The notes beneath the pieces are model-generated. The model saw nothing but the letters and a program-made list of their open reading frames with translations, had not been told where the DNA came from and did not search any database. 47,043 nt of DNA from WQUF01 sp031549885 (GTDB lineage: Bacteria > Bacillota > Clostridia > Clostridiales > Clostridiaceae), in NCBI GenBank assembly GCA_031549885.1, contig JAVBPD010000095.1, forward strand, positions 1 through 47,043, written 5' to 3'. Positions 25,732 to 34,068 of this stretch are shown here, one piece after another; within the stretch, counting starts at the first letter, position 1; the number at the start of each line of letters is the position of its first letter. The translations under genes were made by a program, and so were the position numbers.

Positions 25732-26841
25732 GTGAGTAAATTTTTAATAAGTAAAAAAATAATTAAAGATTTGGATTTTGGTCTTCTATTAACTGTTTTA
25801 GCGCTGATTGGTATAGGATTAATTAATATTTATAGTGCTACTCATACAAATTATGGCTTATACTTTGTTAAAAGACAAATATTTTGGGTTGTGTTCTCAC
25901 TTTTTATAATGTATTTTTTAATTTTAATTGATTATTCAATAATAGGCGTTTATTCACAGATGCTTTATTGGTTTTTTAACGTTATGCTTGTTGCTACGCT
26001 TTTTTTAGCTCCAATAAGAAATGGAGCTACTGGTTGGCTTGATTTTGGTCCTCTTAGTTTTCAAACCTCAGAATTTGCCAAAATAGCTTTATGTATTTTT
26101 TTGTCTAAGAAAATATCAGAATTTGAGGGAAAGATAAATAAATTAAGTGAACTTATGATAGTAATTGGGTATGCGGCTATAACAATGGGACTCATAGTTA
26201 TTGAGCCAGATATGGGAATGACAATGCTATGCTTTTTTATGGTTTTAGGCGTAATTTTTATATCCGAAACTAATTGGAAACAGATTACTGGATTATTAGT
26301 TTTAACAGCAGGGGCAATTGTATTTGCTCTTAACTTTCCAATAATACCACCATATATGAAATCAAGAATAGTAGACTTTTTTAATAAAAGCGATACTCAA
26401 AATGGAGGTTATCAAGTTTTACAATCAATTATTGCAATTGGTTCAGGAAAAATATTTGGAACTGGTTTTTTAAAGAGCATGAAAGTTGCTGGAGGATTTG
26501 TACCTGAAGCTTCAACAGATTTTATTTTTTCTGTTGTAGGAGAAGAGTGGGGATTAATTGGAGCAATAATAGTAATTATATTATTTATAATTTTAATATA
26601 CAGAATATTAAGAATTTCAAAAAATGCTAAAAATAGCTTTGGTAAAATTTTCACGGCAGGGATTGCTGCTCTTTGGATTTTTCAATTTTTCCAAAACATT
26701 GGAATGACTATGGGCATAATGCCTGTAACTGGAGTAACACTTCCCTTTGTAAGCTATGGAGGTAGTTCTCTTTTGTCTAACTTTATGGCTCTTGGGCTTA
26801 TATTAAATATTGGAATGAGAAAGAAAAAGCTAATGTTTTAA
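25732..26841 (+). CDS. rodA: Rod-shape-determining glycosyltransferase RodA (SEDS family)
   Basis: A 369-residue SEDS polymerase with about ten membrane helices. Family motifs visible are the IGLINIYSATH start of the first helix, TGWLDFGPLSFQTSEFAKIA, IEPDMGMTM, the large loop with NGGYQVLQSIIAIGSGKIFGTG and DFIFSVVGEEWG, and the C-terminal GVTLPFVSYGGSSLLSNFMALG. It polymerises lipid II glycan strands with the class B PBP2 encoded 2 kb upstream. The start is GTG 25732 with GGTAGGTG upstream. It is separated from minE by a terminator and has its own promoter candidate. Confidence 0.95.
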   Translation: MSKFLISKKIIKDLDFGLLLTVLALIGIGLINIYSATHTNYGLYFVKRQIFWVVFSLFIMYFLILIDYSIIGVYSQMLYWFFNVMLVATLFLAPIRNGATGWLDFGPLSFQTSEFAKIALCIFLSKKISEFEGKINKLSELMIVIGYAAITMGLIVIEPDMGMTMLCFFMVLGVIFISETNWKQITGLLVLTAGAIVFALNFPIIPPYMKSRIVDFFNKSDTQNGGYQVLQSIIAIGSGKIFGTGFLKSMKVAGGFVPEASTDFIFSVVGEEWGLIGAIIVIILFIILIYRILRISKNAKNSFGKIFTAGIAALWIFQFFQNIGMTMGIMPVTGVTLPFVSYGGSSLLSNFMALGLILNIGMRKKKLMF

Positions 26842-26852
26842 TAGTTTCTAAC

Positions 26853-26890
26853 AAAGATGGTAGAATATAAGAATTTACCATCTTTTTATA
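26853..26890 (+). terminator. Rho-independent terminator after rodA
   Basis: AAAGATGGTA (26853-26862) pairs with TACCATCTTT (26876-26885), followed by T-rich sequence. Confidence 0.85.
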
Positions 26891-27266
26891 TTAACCTGAA
26901 TTCCCGGAGTCTTTTAAACTATGATGGTATAAATATAGAAAGATTGGTTTAAAACAAACTTTTTTTATTATTTTAAGTTATAAACAAATGCTCTAATTTA
27001 GGTTAAAATTTTAATTTGTTACTAATTCACTTTGATATAGGCGTAATATTATTTATATAACTTTTTTAATTACCTAGGTTAAATTTTTGGGAATTCAGGT
27101 ATTAAATAGTTATGCTTAAAATATAAACTTTAGAACAATAATATGAATAAAGTAAAAATTATTTAAAATACATTTGATAAATCAAATAAATAATAGGATA
27201 ATATAATTATTAATAATATAATATGTAAAGTTTTAAGCACTTAATTTATTATAGGAGTATTTTTTT
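26886..27266. other. 381 bp intergenic region between the rodA terminator and mgsA
   Basis: No gene is visible. It contains a 12 bp inverted repeat pair (ACCTGAATTCCC at 26894-26905 and GGGAATTCAGGT at 27089-27100), a nested 8 bp pair (TTTTAAAC at 26912 and GTTTAAAA at 26947), and two direct TAGGTTAAA(A)TTTT copies at 26999 and 27075. The end nearest mgsA should hold its promoter. It may be a decayed mobile element or a structured RNA; see findings. Confidence 0.5.
26894..27100. repeat. 12 bp inverted repeat pair bounding about 207 bp
   Basis: ACCTGAATTCCC at 26894-26905 is exactly complementary to GGGAATTCAGGT at 27089-27100. No target-site duplication or transposase is visible. Confidence 0.6.
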
Positions 27267-27638
27267 ATGAATATTGCACTAATAGCGCATGACGAGAGAA
27301 AAGACGAACTTGTAAAATTTGTTAAAGAAAATGAAAGCATTTTTAAAATGCATAATTTATATGCCACAGGAACTACAGGAAAGAGAATTGAAGAAGCTAC
27401 AGTGTTAAAGGTTACAAAATTTTTATCAGGCCCCCTCGGAGGAGATCAACAAATTGGTGCTAGAGTTGCAACAGGCGAGTTAAATTTAATATTTTTTTTC
27501 AGGGATCCTTTAACAGCTCAACCACATGAACCAGATGTTTCTGCACTTATTAGGTTGTGTGATGTGCATAAAACTCCTCTTGCCACAAATATTGGTTCAG
27601 CAAACATTGTATTAGAGTTTTTAAAACAATTGACATAA
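27267..27638 (+). CDS. mgsA: Methylglyoxal synthase
   Basis: A 123-residue MgsA, slightly shorter than the usual 130-150. IALIAHDERKDELV starts the protein, and the LYATGTTGKRI phosphate-binding segment and SGPLGGDQQIGARVA with the catalytic Asp follow. FFFRDPLTAQPHEPDVSALI and ATNIGSANIVL complete the family pattern. It converts dihydroxyacetone phosphate to methylglyoxal and phosphate, a bypass that relieves sugar-phosphate stress. ATAGGAG lies 9-10 bases before the ATG. Its position after rodA is common in clostridia. Confidence 0.96.
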   Translation: MNIALIAHDERKDELVKFVKENESIFKMHNLYATGTTGKRIEEATVLKVTKFLSGPLGGDQQIGARVATGELNLIFFFRDPLTAQPHEPDVSALIRLCDVHKTPLATNIGSANIVLEFLKQLT

Positions 27639-27708
27639 TTAAAGAAGTAAAATAAAGTCATTAATTTTGATTTAAAGCTAAAAAGTTTTAAGGATAGAGG
27701 GCTTAGTT

Positions 27709-28059
27709 ATGAACGATAAATTTGTTGATGTCATTAAAAAACCTGGAATAGCATTGAAAGATGCTATTGATAAATTTAAAACTCGGGATGTTGAAACTTT
27801 AATTGAAGAATTTTCTAATGAAATGGTTATGGTCATTGAAGGTTTAAGCGATGATCAAGATCGTTTAGGAAAAGAAAATGTTGACATTAAACAAAGATTA
27901 GATGCTTTGGAAGATAGATTAATTGAAATTGAAAAGAGAATTGATAAAAAACCAGAGCCTGCACCTAAAAACACTCTTCGTCAAATCACATTTCTTGCAG
28001 GTATTATAATAATTGGTTTAATTATTATTACGATTTTAAGGCTAATAGGGGGTAAGTAA
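27709..28059 (+). CDS. Unknown tail-anchored coiled-coil protein
   Basis: A 116-residue protein I do not recognise. The N-terminal part (KKPGIALKDAIDKFKTRDVE) is followed by an acidic region. A heptad-like stretch at about 50-85 (DRLGKENVDIKQRLDALEDR, then LIEIEKRID) suggests a coiled coil. A Pro/Lys linker and a single C-terminal membrane helix (about 96-113, ITFLAGIIIIGLIIITIL) follow. It therefore looks like a tail-anchored cytoplasmic coiled-coil protein. The downstream gene begins 2 bases after its stop, so the two are translationally coupled and probably work together. AAGGATAGAGGG lies upstream of the ATG at suitable spacing. Confidence 0.75.
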   Translation: MNDKFVDVIKKPGIALKDAIDKFKTRDVETLIEEFSNEMVMVIEGLSDDQDRLGKENVDIKQRLDALEDRLIEIEKRIDKKPEPAPKNTLRQITFLAGIIIIGLIIITILRLIGGK

Positions 28060-28061
28060 AA

Positions 28062-28559
28062 ATGGCTACATACAGCGAACTTTTAGAACGCTATAAAAAG
28101 CGAAAAAACGAGACATTGGTTGATACTATTACAACTGGTTTAACTTGTACAGATGAAGTTGCTGTGAATTTGGGGCTCTTTGATTCATTTGGTGTTTTTA
28201 GAGAGGTTATTGATAACACACTTGACATAATTCCCTTTTTAATTATAGTAGCTACTGAAGGTTCAAAGGTTATATTGGGAAAAAAGAAAGCTTCCATTGC
28301 CGTTAAAGATGCATCTTATAGGACAATAAAAAGTGGAACAGCTATGGCAATAGGAGCAGGTGTAACCGCAGCAGGGGGAGGAATATTTGCCCTACCAGCT
28401 GCCATGTCTGTTAGATTATTTTTTGATAAATATAAATCTAGATCTATGCTTGCAAGAAGACTTGAAGATAGAATTGATACTATGAATTATTTAAATCATA
28501 AATGGAATTATAAAAATAATGACATTGAAGTGCCTTTTGTGGAAGCAGAAATTATTTAA
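28062..28559 (+). CDS. Unknown protein with Gly/Ala-rich membrane segment, partner of the upstream gene
   Basis: A 165-residue protein I do not recognise. Residues 1-60 are mixed, with a hydrophobic stretch at about 48-66 (NTLDIIPFLIIVATEG). A Gly/Ala-rich segment at about 92-118 (GTAMAIGAGVTAAGGGIFAL) resembles a glycine-zipper membrane hairpin. The C-terminus is basic and then acidic. There is no enzyme motif. Tight coupling to the tail-anchored coiled-coil protein suggests a two-component membrane complex. It ends in a hairpin terminator. The pair sits between mgsA and the spoIVF-like genes, an unusual place for extra genes. Confidence 0.72.
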   Translation: MATYSELLERYKKRKNETLVDTITTGLTCTDEVAVNLGLFDSFGVFREVIDNTLDIIPFLIIVATEGSKVILGKKKASIAVKDASYRTIKSGTAMAIGAGVTAAGGGIFALPAAMSVRLFFDKYKSRSMLARRLEDRIDTMNYLNHKWNYKNNDIEVPFVEAEII

Positions 28560-28575
28560 AATAGCTTAAATTATT

Positions 28576-28608
28576 AGCTTTCTTCTATATTGAAGAGAGC
28601 TTTTTTAT
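28576..28608 (+). terminator. Rho-independent terminator after the unknown gene pair
   Basis: AGCTTTCTTC (28576-28585), a short A/T loop, then GAAGAGAGCT (28592-28601) and TTTTTT. The stem has one mismatch. Confidence 0.8.
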
Positions 28609-28690
28609 TAAAAACGAATATATATAAAAAAAATGAATATAAATATTATATGCTCTTTAAAAAAATATAGGAATTTATGGGGTGAATTAA

Positions 28691-29017
28691 GTGGAAGATT
28701 ACTCAAACGAAATTGAAGAATATTACAGTACACTTAAAGATAAATACTCACCAAATGATAAAAAAAAGCCTAACAAACTTAAACATATAATAAATGTTTT
28801 CACATATCAATTGATAATTGTACTTGTATTAACTCTTGGAAGTTATATATTGAAAATAAGCGATGCTAAAAAAAGTGATGAGATATTATCTTTTGTAAAA
28901 GAAAATATTTATTTTAAAGGTATTTTACCACCACATATAGAAAAATTTGAGATAGTTCAAAAGACATACAATATGATTAAAGAAGGATATGATAAAATAA
29001 AGGTAAATTCATTTTAA
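28691..29017 (+). CDS. Short SpoIVFA-like membrane protein (no LytM/M23 domain)
   Basis: A 108-residue protein starting at GTG 28691 with GGGGTG 7 bases upstream. An acidic, Lys-rich cytoplasmic part (1-33), one membrane helix (about 36-56, VFTYQLIIVLVLTLGSYIL) and a short outer segment of about 50 residues are seen. It is placed directly before the SpoIVFB-like protease, the slot occupied by SpoIVFA in sporulating Firmicutes. SpoIVFA normally continues into a LytM-like (M23) domain of about 100 residues, which is absent here. The identification rests on position and topology more than on sequence. If correct, it would hold the SpoIVFB-like protease inactive until sporulation signalling. Confidence 0.55.
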   Translation: MEDYSNEIEEYYSTLKDKYSPNDKKKPNKLKHIINVFTYQLIIVLVLTLGSYILKISDAKKSDEILSFVKENIYFKGILPPHIEKFEIVQKTYNMIKEGYDKIKVNSF

Positions 29018-29041
29018 TATCTCTATCAGTTAGAGGGTAGT

Positions 29042-29869
29042 ATGAAAAATAAAAAATTATTATTATTAAATTTATTTATTACATTGATTGTAATACTCAA
29101 ATTTAACTTTGGAATCTCTTTTTTAATGGCCTTGATTCATGAGTCAGTACACACTGCAGTATGTTGGTTATTAAACTATAGAGAGGGAAGAGTAAGCGTT
29201 AGACCTTATGGATATTTTTTGCAAAATTATGAGATTGAGTATGCTTCATATAGAGATGAAGTTTTAATATATACTTCAGGGCCATTATCAAATATAATCC
29301 TAGGTATATTTTTTTATTTTATAGGCAATAAACAATTGTGTGTTATAAATTTTACGCTGGGAATAATAAACCTATTACCCTTTTTCCCACTAGATGGGGG
29401 AAGGATATTTACAAGCTTTCTTACAAGGAAATATAGCTATAAAAAAGTATATAAAAACATGTTAATATTATCAATAATTTTTTCTTTTTTGCTTAATTTA
29501 TTTAACCTTGTTACATTATTAGACCCTAACCCTTATGTTAAGCATAATGTTTCACTTTGCATTTTTGGAACATTTATTTCACTTTGGTGTCTAGAAGAGC
29601 TTGAACGGACAAACTATATAATTTTAGGTGATATTGTGAAGAAACTAAGTGTTTTTAATAAAAAGAAGAAAATTGAAAATTTTTTTATTTCTGTTCACAT
29701 TGACATTAGCCTACTTGAAATGGTTAAATTGATTGAGAGAAAAAAATATACAGTTTTTTTAGTTTTAGATAATTCCATGAACTTAATTGAAACTATTTAT
29801 GAAACAGAAGTTATGGAGGCCATTAAAGATTATGGCAATTTAAACTTAAGAGAATATTTAAAAACTTAA
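29042..29869 (+). CDS. spoIVFB: SpoIVFB-like site-2 protease (M50 intramembrane metalloprotease)
   Basis: A 275-residue polytopic membrane protease. The zinc motif H-E-x-x-H is in LIHESVHTAV (His33, Glu34, His37), and the third ligand is in INLLPFFPLDGGR (Asp118), the N-x-x-P-x-x-P-L-D-G-G site-2-protease signature. Several helices follow, and a cytoplasmic CBS-like region lies at about 225-270, as in SpoIVFB. In sporulation this protease cleaves pro-sigma-K in the mother cell. AGAGGG lies 7 bases before the ATG. The presence of this gene is the window's best evidence for a spore-former. Confidence 0.88.
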   Translation: MKNKKLLLLNLFITLIVILKFNFGISFLMALIHESVHTAVCWLLNYREGRVSVRPYGYFLQNYEIEYASYRDEVLIYTSGPLSNIILGIFFYFIGNKQLCVINFTLGIINLLPFFPLDGGRIFTSFLTRKYSYKKVYKNMLILSIIFSFLLNLFNLVTLLDPNPYVKHNVSLCIFGTFISLWCLEELERTNYIILGDIVKKLSVFNKKKKIENFFISVHIDISLLEMVKLIERKKYTVFLVLDNSMNLIETIYETEVMEAIKDYGNLNLREYLKT

Positions 29870-29882
29870 TTGAGGTGAAATA

Positions 29883-31733
29883 ATGAACATTACTAGTGAC
29901 ATACTCTACAAAGTAGAGGTTCCTGCAAGATATACTGGTGGAGAACTTAATATGTGCATTAAAGATATAAATAATATAGATATAAGGTTTTGTTTTTGTT
30001 TTCCTGATGTATATGAGGTTGGCATGTCTCATATAGGTGGAAGGATTTTGTATCATGTTCTTAATGAAAGAGAAGATACCTATTGTGAAAGATGTTTTGC
30101 TCCCTATGATGATATGGAAAAACTCATGAGGGAAAACAATATACATCTTTTTTCACTTGAGACAAAAGATGAAATTAAAAAATTTAACTTTCTTGGTTTT
30201 ACTCTTCAATATGAAATGAGTTATACAAATATTTTAAACATGTTAAATTTATCAAATATTTCATTAAAAGCAAGTAAAAGAGATGAAGATGATCCGATAA
30301 TTATAATGGGTGGGCCATGTGCCTATAATCCAGAACCCTTATATGATATTGCAGATATATTTGTAATTGGTGAAGGCGAAGAAGTTATAAACGAAATACT
30401 TGATTTATATAAAACATTTAAAGGAAAAAAGCAAGATTTCTTGTATTTATTAAGCGTAAATGTTAAAGGTGTCTATGTTCCGAGCCTTTATAGTGTTTTG
30501 TACAATGAAGATGGAACCATAAAAAGCTTTTTCCCTAATAAAAAAGATGTACCTTTAAAAATCGAAAAAAGATTTTTAAAATCCTTAAAAGATGCGCCAT
30601 ATCCAAGCAAACCAATAGTTCCATATATTGATATAGTGCACAATAGAGTAATAATAGAAATATTTAGAGGCTGCACTCAAGGTTGCAGATTTTGCCAAGC
30701 TGGAATGATTTATAGACCAGTAAGGGAAAAATCAAAAGAAGACATTTTAGAAAAATCAAGAGAAATTCTTCAAAATACTGGATATGATGAAGTTAGTTTA
30801 TCTTCACTAAGCACTTGTGATTATTCAGACTTAAATGATTTAGTTGAAAAAATGATGGAACAATATGAAGATGAAAAAATAAGCTTATCAATCCCATCTA
30901 TAAGAGTGGCTTCTTTATCAATTGATCTTTTAAACCAAATACAAAGAGTAAGAAAATCAGGTCTAACATTTGCACCAGAAGCAGGAAGTCAAAGGATGAG
31001 AGATGTAATAAACAAAGGTGTAAGCGAAAGTGAAATATTAGAGGCTTCATATAATGCATTTTTAAAGGGTTGGGGAACAATTAAACTATACTTTATGTTA
31101 GGACTTCCATATGAAACAATTGAGGATGCAGAAGCAATTGCAGATTTATGCAATGCCATTAAAAGTGAATATTATAAAGTACCTAAAGAAAAAAGATCAA
31201 AGAATTTAAAGATAAATGCAAGCATTTCAATTTTTGTGCCAAAGCCATTTACGCCATTTCAATGGTCAAATCAAAAATCACAAAATGATATACTAGAAAA
31301 AGTTAAAATCATTAAAAGTAAGCTATCAAAAAATATTAATTTAAGCTATCACCATACCAAACTTAGCTTTCTTGAAGCTGTGTTTGCAAGAGGTGATAGA
31401 AAGCTATGCGATGTTTTAATAAAAGCCTATGAAAATGGTGCTAAATTTGATGGATGGAATGATTTCTTTAAATATAGCGCATGGGAAAGTGCGTTTAATG
31501 AATTAAATGTAGATCCAAACTTCTATGCATCTAGGAATAGAGAATATGATGAAATTCTTCCATGGGATTTTATAAATATTGGTGTGTCAAAAAAATATCT
31601 TGAATGTGAGAATGAAAAAGCTAAAAGTGAAACTCTTACAAAGGATTGCAGAGAAAAATGTATGGGCTGTGGGATAAATACTGAATTTGAAGGGAAGTGC
31701 TTTGATGGTTCGATACATAATAAAGCTGACTAA
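29883..31733 (+). CDS. TIGR03960-type B12-binding radical SAM protein
   Basis: A 616-residue protein. The N-terminal B12-binding-like region (about 1-200) carries PDVYEVGMSHIG and IIMGGPCAYNPEP. The radical SAM domain has the cluster motif FRGCTQGCRFCQAG (Cys264, Cys268, Cys271, spacing C-x3-C-x2-C), and a C-terminal Cys-rich end (DCREKCMGCGINTEFEG) could hold a further cluster. It is the conserved partner of the DUF2344 protein that overlaps its 3' end, and the pair usually precedes RNase E/G in clostridia. The function is unknown, perhaps tRNA or rRNA modification. It is a housekeeping gene and not evidence of a peptide maturase for the small peptides at 16-17 kb. Confidence 0.92.
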   Translation: MNITSDILYKVEVPARYTGGELNMCIKDINNIDIRFCFCFPDVYEVGMSHIGGRILYHVLNEREDTYCERCFAPYDDMEKLMRENNIHLFSLETKDEIKKFNFLGFTLQYEMSYTNILNMLNLSNISLKASKRDEDDPIIIMGGPCAYNPEPLYDIADIFVIGEGEEVINEILDLYKTFKGKKQDFLYLLSVNVKGVYVPSLYSVLYNEDGTIKSFFPNKKDVPLKIEKRFLKSLKDAPYPSKPIVPYIDIVHNRVIIEIFRGCTQGCRFCQAGMIYRPVREKSKEDILEKSREILQNTGYDEVSLSSLSTCDYSDLNDLVEKMMEQYEDEKISLSIPSIRVASLSIDLLNQIQRVRKSGLTFAPEAGSQRMRDVINKGVSESEILEASYNAFLKGWGTIKLYFMLGLPYETIEDAEAIADLCNAIKSEYYKVPKEKRSKNLKINASISIFVPKPFTPFQWSNQKSQNDILEKVKIIKSKLSKNINLSYHHTKLSFLEAVFARGDRKLCDVLIKAYENGAKFDGWNDFFKYSAWESAFNELNVDPNFYASRNREYDEILPWDFINIGVSKKYLECENEKAKSETLTKDCREKCMGCGINTEFEGKCFDGSIHNKAD

Positions 31734-32394
31734 AGGAGAAAGCATTAAATTTATTTCTCATTTAGATTATTTAAAAGCTGTCCAAAGAATTATCAAAAGA
31801 AGTCAAATACCAGTTCAATATTCAAAAGGATTTAACCCACATATGGAGTGTTCATTTGCGCAGCCTCTTCCTGTGGGGGTGTGTTCCCAAGGAGAATATT
31901 TAGACTTGTATTTACAAGAAGAAATGGATAAAAATTTGATTTTAAAAAGTTTAAATAAATGCAGCGATAAAAACATGAAGTTTTTAGATGCAAAGCTTAT
32001 ACAAGATGAAAAAATAAAAAAAACAATGGCTCTTGTGGAAGCATGTTTATACACTATTGATTTAAAAGCAAATGACTCAAGAGATTGCAATGAAGAGTTA
32101 AAGGCCTTAATTAATGAGGAAAAATGGATGATATCTAAGAAGACGAAAACATCAGAGGCATTGATGGATTTAAAGGAGGCAATTATTGAATTAAATTATA
32201 TATTTGAAAATGAATATTTAAAAATAGTTGCCATGCTTAAAAGTGGAAGCAAAGTAAACTTATCATCACAGCTTGTTGCTAAATTTTTAAAGGATAATTT
32301 GTTATCATTAAACAAAGATAGCTTTCCAATTATAGAGAGAATTGAAATGTATTTTAATCATGATAACTCTTATATTCCTATTGGATTATTGTAG
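31705..32394 (+). CDS. TIGR03936/DUF2344 protein
   Basis: A 229-residue protein beginning MVRYIIKLTKGESIKFISHLDYLKAVQRI, with RSQIPVQYSKGFNPHMECSF and AQPLPVGVCSQGEYLDLYL, the DUF2344 signature. The start overlaps the upstream radical SAM gene by 29 bases. ATG 31705 is preferred because AAGGGAAG lies 8 bases upstream and because the family begins this way; a TTG one codon earlier is possible. The family always pairs with the upstream protein. In some lineages the two are fused. Confidence 0.92.
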   Translation: MVRYIIKLTKGESIKFISHLDYLKAVQRIIKRSQIPVQYSKGFNPHMECSFAQPLPVGVCSQGEYLDLYLQEEMDKNLILKSLNKCSDKNMKFLDAKLIQDEKIKKTMALVEACLYTIDLKANDSRDCNEELKALINEEKWMISKKTKTSEALMDLKEAIIELNYIFENEYLKIVAMLKSGSKVNLSSQLVAKFLKDNLLSLNKDSFPIIERIEMYFNHDNSYIPIGLL

Positions 32395-32402
32395 GTGAAT
32401 AT

Positions 32403-33767
32403 ATGACTGAAATTTATATTGATTCAAGTCCATACTTAAATAGAATTGCAGTTTTAAAAAATAACAAGATTAAAGAATTTTATATAGATGAAAATAACAA
32501 TATACCTAAAAAAGATGAAATATATAAAGGTATAGTTAGAGAAATATCAAGAGGACTAAAATGTGCTTTTGTAGACATTGGAAATTGCAAAAAAGCTTAT
32601 TTGTATTTACAAGATTCTAAATTATCCCTAAAAAAGGGTGATGAGGTTTTAGTTCAAATTCAAAAAGTAGAGAAAGATGGGAAAAAGGCAAAAGTTACAA
32701 CTAATATTATTTTAACAGGAGATAAAGTAATATTAACTAATTCTGAAACTTTGTCACTTTCAAAAAACTATATTGATAAAAAAGCTGGCAAAAATATTTT
32801 AAATAAGATAAAGCATCCTGATAATGTAGGTATAATATTGAGGACTCAGTCTAGCCTTTTTTCTGTAGAAGAAATACAAGAAGAATTTGATATATTATTG
32901 AATGAATACAATAATATAAATAAGAAACTTTTGTATCATAAAAATCCAGCCCTATTATATGATAATAATGGTATATTAGGTAAAGTTATAAGGGACAATA
33001 TAAATGTTAATCTGCACAGGATAGTTGTTGATAGTGATATTATAAAGGATAAAGTATCAGAAATATTAACTAAGTATAAGCATAATATTGTAGAATTATC
33101 TATTCATAAAGATTCTATGAGTTTATTTAAATATTATGGTATTGAAAAGGCGCTACTGTCCTTATATGACAAAGTTATTCCTTTAAGCTGTGGTGGAGAT
33201 ATTGTAATTAATAAAACTGAAGCTATGTATGTTATAGATGTAAATTCTAAGAAAAATGTAAAAGAAAAAGATTTAATCAGCACCATTCATAAAACAAATA
33301 TGGAAGCAGCTGAAGAAATTGCAAAACAAATTTGTTTAAGAAATTTAAACGGTATAATATTAATTGATTTCATTGATGATAAGGATGAAGTAAGAAGAGT
33401 TGAAATTATTAAAAGATTAGATACTAATCTAAAGGATGGTAAGGGTAAATACACTATTTTCCCATTTACTGAATTAAATCTCGTCCAAATAACTAGAAAA
33501 GATACAGGATTTGGAATTAACGAATTCTTAGGAATGATGTGCCCATGTTGCCATGAAAAACAATATAATATATTAAATGAAAAATATGCACTTCATCAAA
33601 TTTATGTAGAAATAGTTAATTTAAAAGAAGAAAAAATTGATGTTTTTATACCTGAAATTTATAGAGATACTATTTTAAAAGATGAATTAACAAAAATTAA
33701 TAAAATTGAAGTAATATTTTATAAAGAAGATAGGTTTAAAATTCAAAAAAAATTACTTGACAAATAA
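32403..33767 (+). CDS. rng: Ribonuclease E/G family protein
   Basis: A 454-residue RNase E/G, shorter than E. coli RNase E. An S1-like domain (about 36-110; CAFVDIGNCKKAYLYLQD) is followed by the catalytic DNase I-like domain with MYVIDVNSKK (first catalytic Asp), IILIDFIDDKDE (second Asp) and a zinc-link Cys pair in MMCPCCHEKQ. It processes rRNA and mRNA, and its activity is divalent-metal dependent. It follows the TIGR03960/DUF2344 pair with a 8 bp gap. In many clostridia rplU, a cysteine protease and rpmA follow; here the T-box asnS unit begins instead. A TTGACA for that unit overlaps its last codons. Confidence 0.93.
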   Translation: MTEIYIDSSPYLNRIAVLKNNKIKEFYIDENNNIPKKDEIYKGIVREISRGLKCAFVDIGNCKKAYLYLQDSKLSLKKGDEVLVQIQKVEKDGKKAKVTTNIILTGDKVILTNSETLSLSKNYIDKKAGKNILNKIKHPDNVGIILRTQSSLFSVEEIQEEFDILLNEYNNINKKLLYHKNPALLYDNNGILGKVIRDNINVNLHRIVVDSDIIKDKVSEILTKYKHNIVELSIHKDSMSLFKYYGIEKALLSLYDKVIPLSCGGDIVINKTEAMYVIDVNSKKNVKEKDLISTIHKTNMEAAEEIAKQICLRNLNGIILIDFIDDKDEVRRVEIIKRLDTNLKDGKGKYTIFPFTELNLVQITRKDTGFGINEFLGMMCPCCHEKQYNILNEKYALHQIYVEIVNLKEEKIDVFIPEIYRDTILKDELTKINKIEVIFYKEDRFKIQKKLLDK

Positions 33768-33787
33768 ATTTTTCATGATATCATAAT
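33757..33787 (+). promoter_or_regulatory. Candidate promoter for the asnS T-box unit
   Basis: TTGACA at 33757-33762 lies in the last codons of rng. CATAAT at 33782-33787 gives a spacing of 19 bases, which is long but usable. Confidence 0.45.
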
Positions 33788-33837
33788 TTTAATATTATAA
33801 AGTGCTATGATGGGAAGAGTAATTTATTCATTTGTTT

Positions 33838-34048
33838 CAAAGAGAGCTAGGGCAGGTGAAAGCCTAGCAAACAAACTTAAATGAAAAACGCCCCTGAGCT
33901 ATAATTCCGAAAGTTTTTTAAATAAAGTAGGTTTTATGGTATTCCGCCTTAAGGAGACAAAAGTGGTGTTTTTTATATAAACACAAACTGGGTGGTACCG
34001 CGGAATTTTGAGCCTTTCGTCCCTTTGGGATGTGAGGCTTTTTTATTT
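33838..34048 (+). promoter_or_regulatory. T-box riboswitch (tRNA-Asn) upstream of asnS
   Basis: Stem I starts at AGAGAGCTAGGGC and closes with GCCCCTGAGCT (33890-33900). The specifier codon just before this closing strand is AAC (33887-33889), encoding Asn. The T-box sequence GGTGGTACCGCGG is at 33991-34003. The terminator is AGCCTTTCGTCCC (34011-34023) pairing with GGGATGTGAGGCT (34027-34039), then T-run. Uncharged tRNA-Asn would stabilise the antiterminator and permit asnS transcription. The specifier matches the downstream gene. Confidence 0.95.
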
Positions 34049-34068
34049 TTAAAATTGGAGGAATTAAA

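Noticed and set aside
27113..27239. TGCTTAAAA / TTTTAAGCA inverted pair before mgsA
   Set aside because: Nine A/T-rich bases over 127 bp can arise by chance in this composition, and no further structure supports it.
29883..31733. Radical SAM protein as a possible maturase of the small peptides
   Set aside because: It is the conserved TIGR03960 housekeeping protein paired with DUF2344 and RNase E/G, 13 kb away, with no peptide-binding domain visible.
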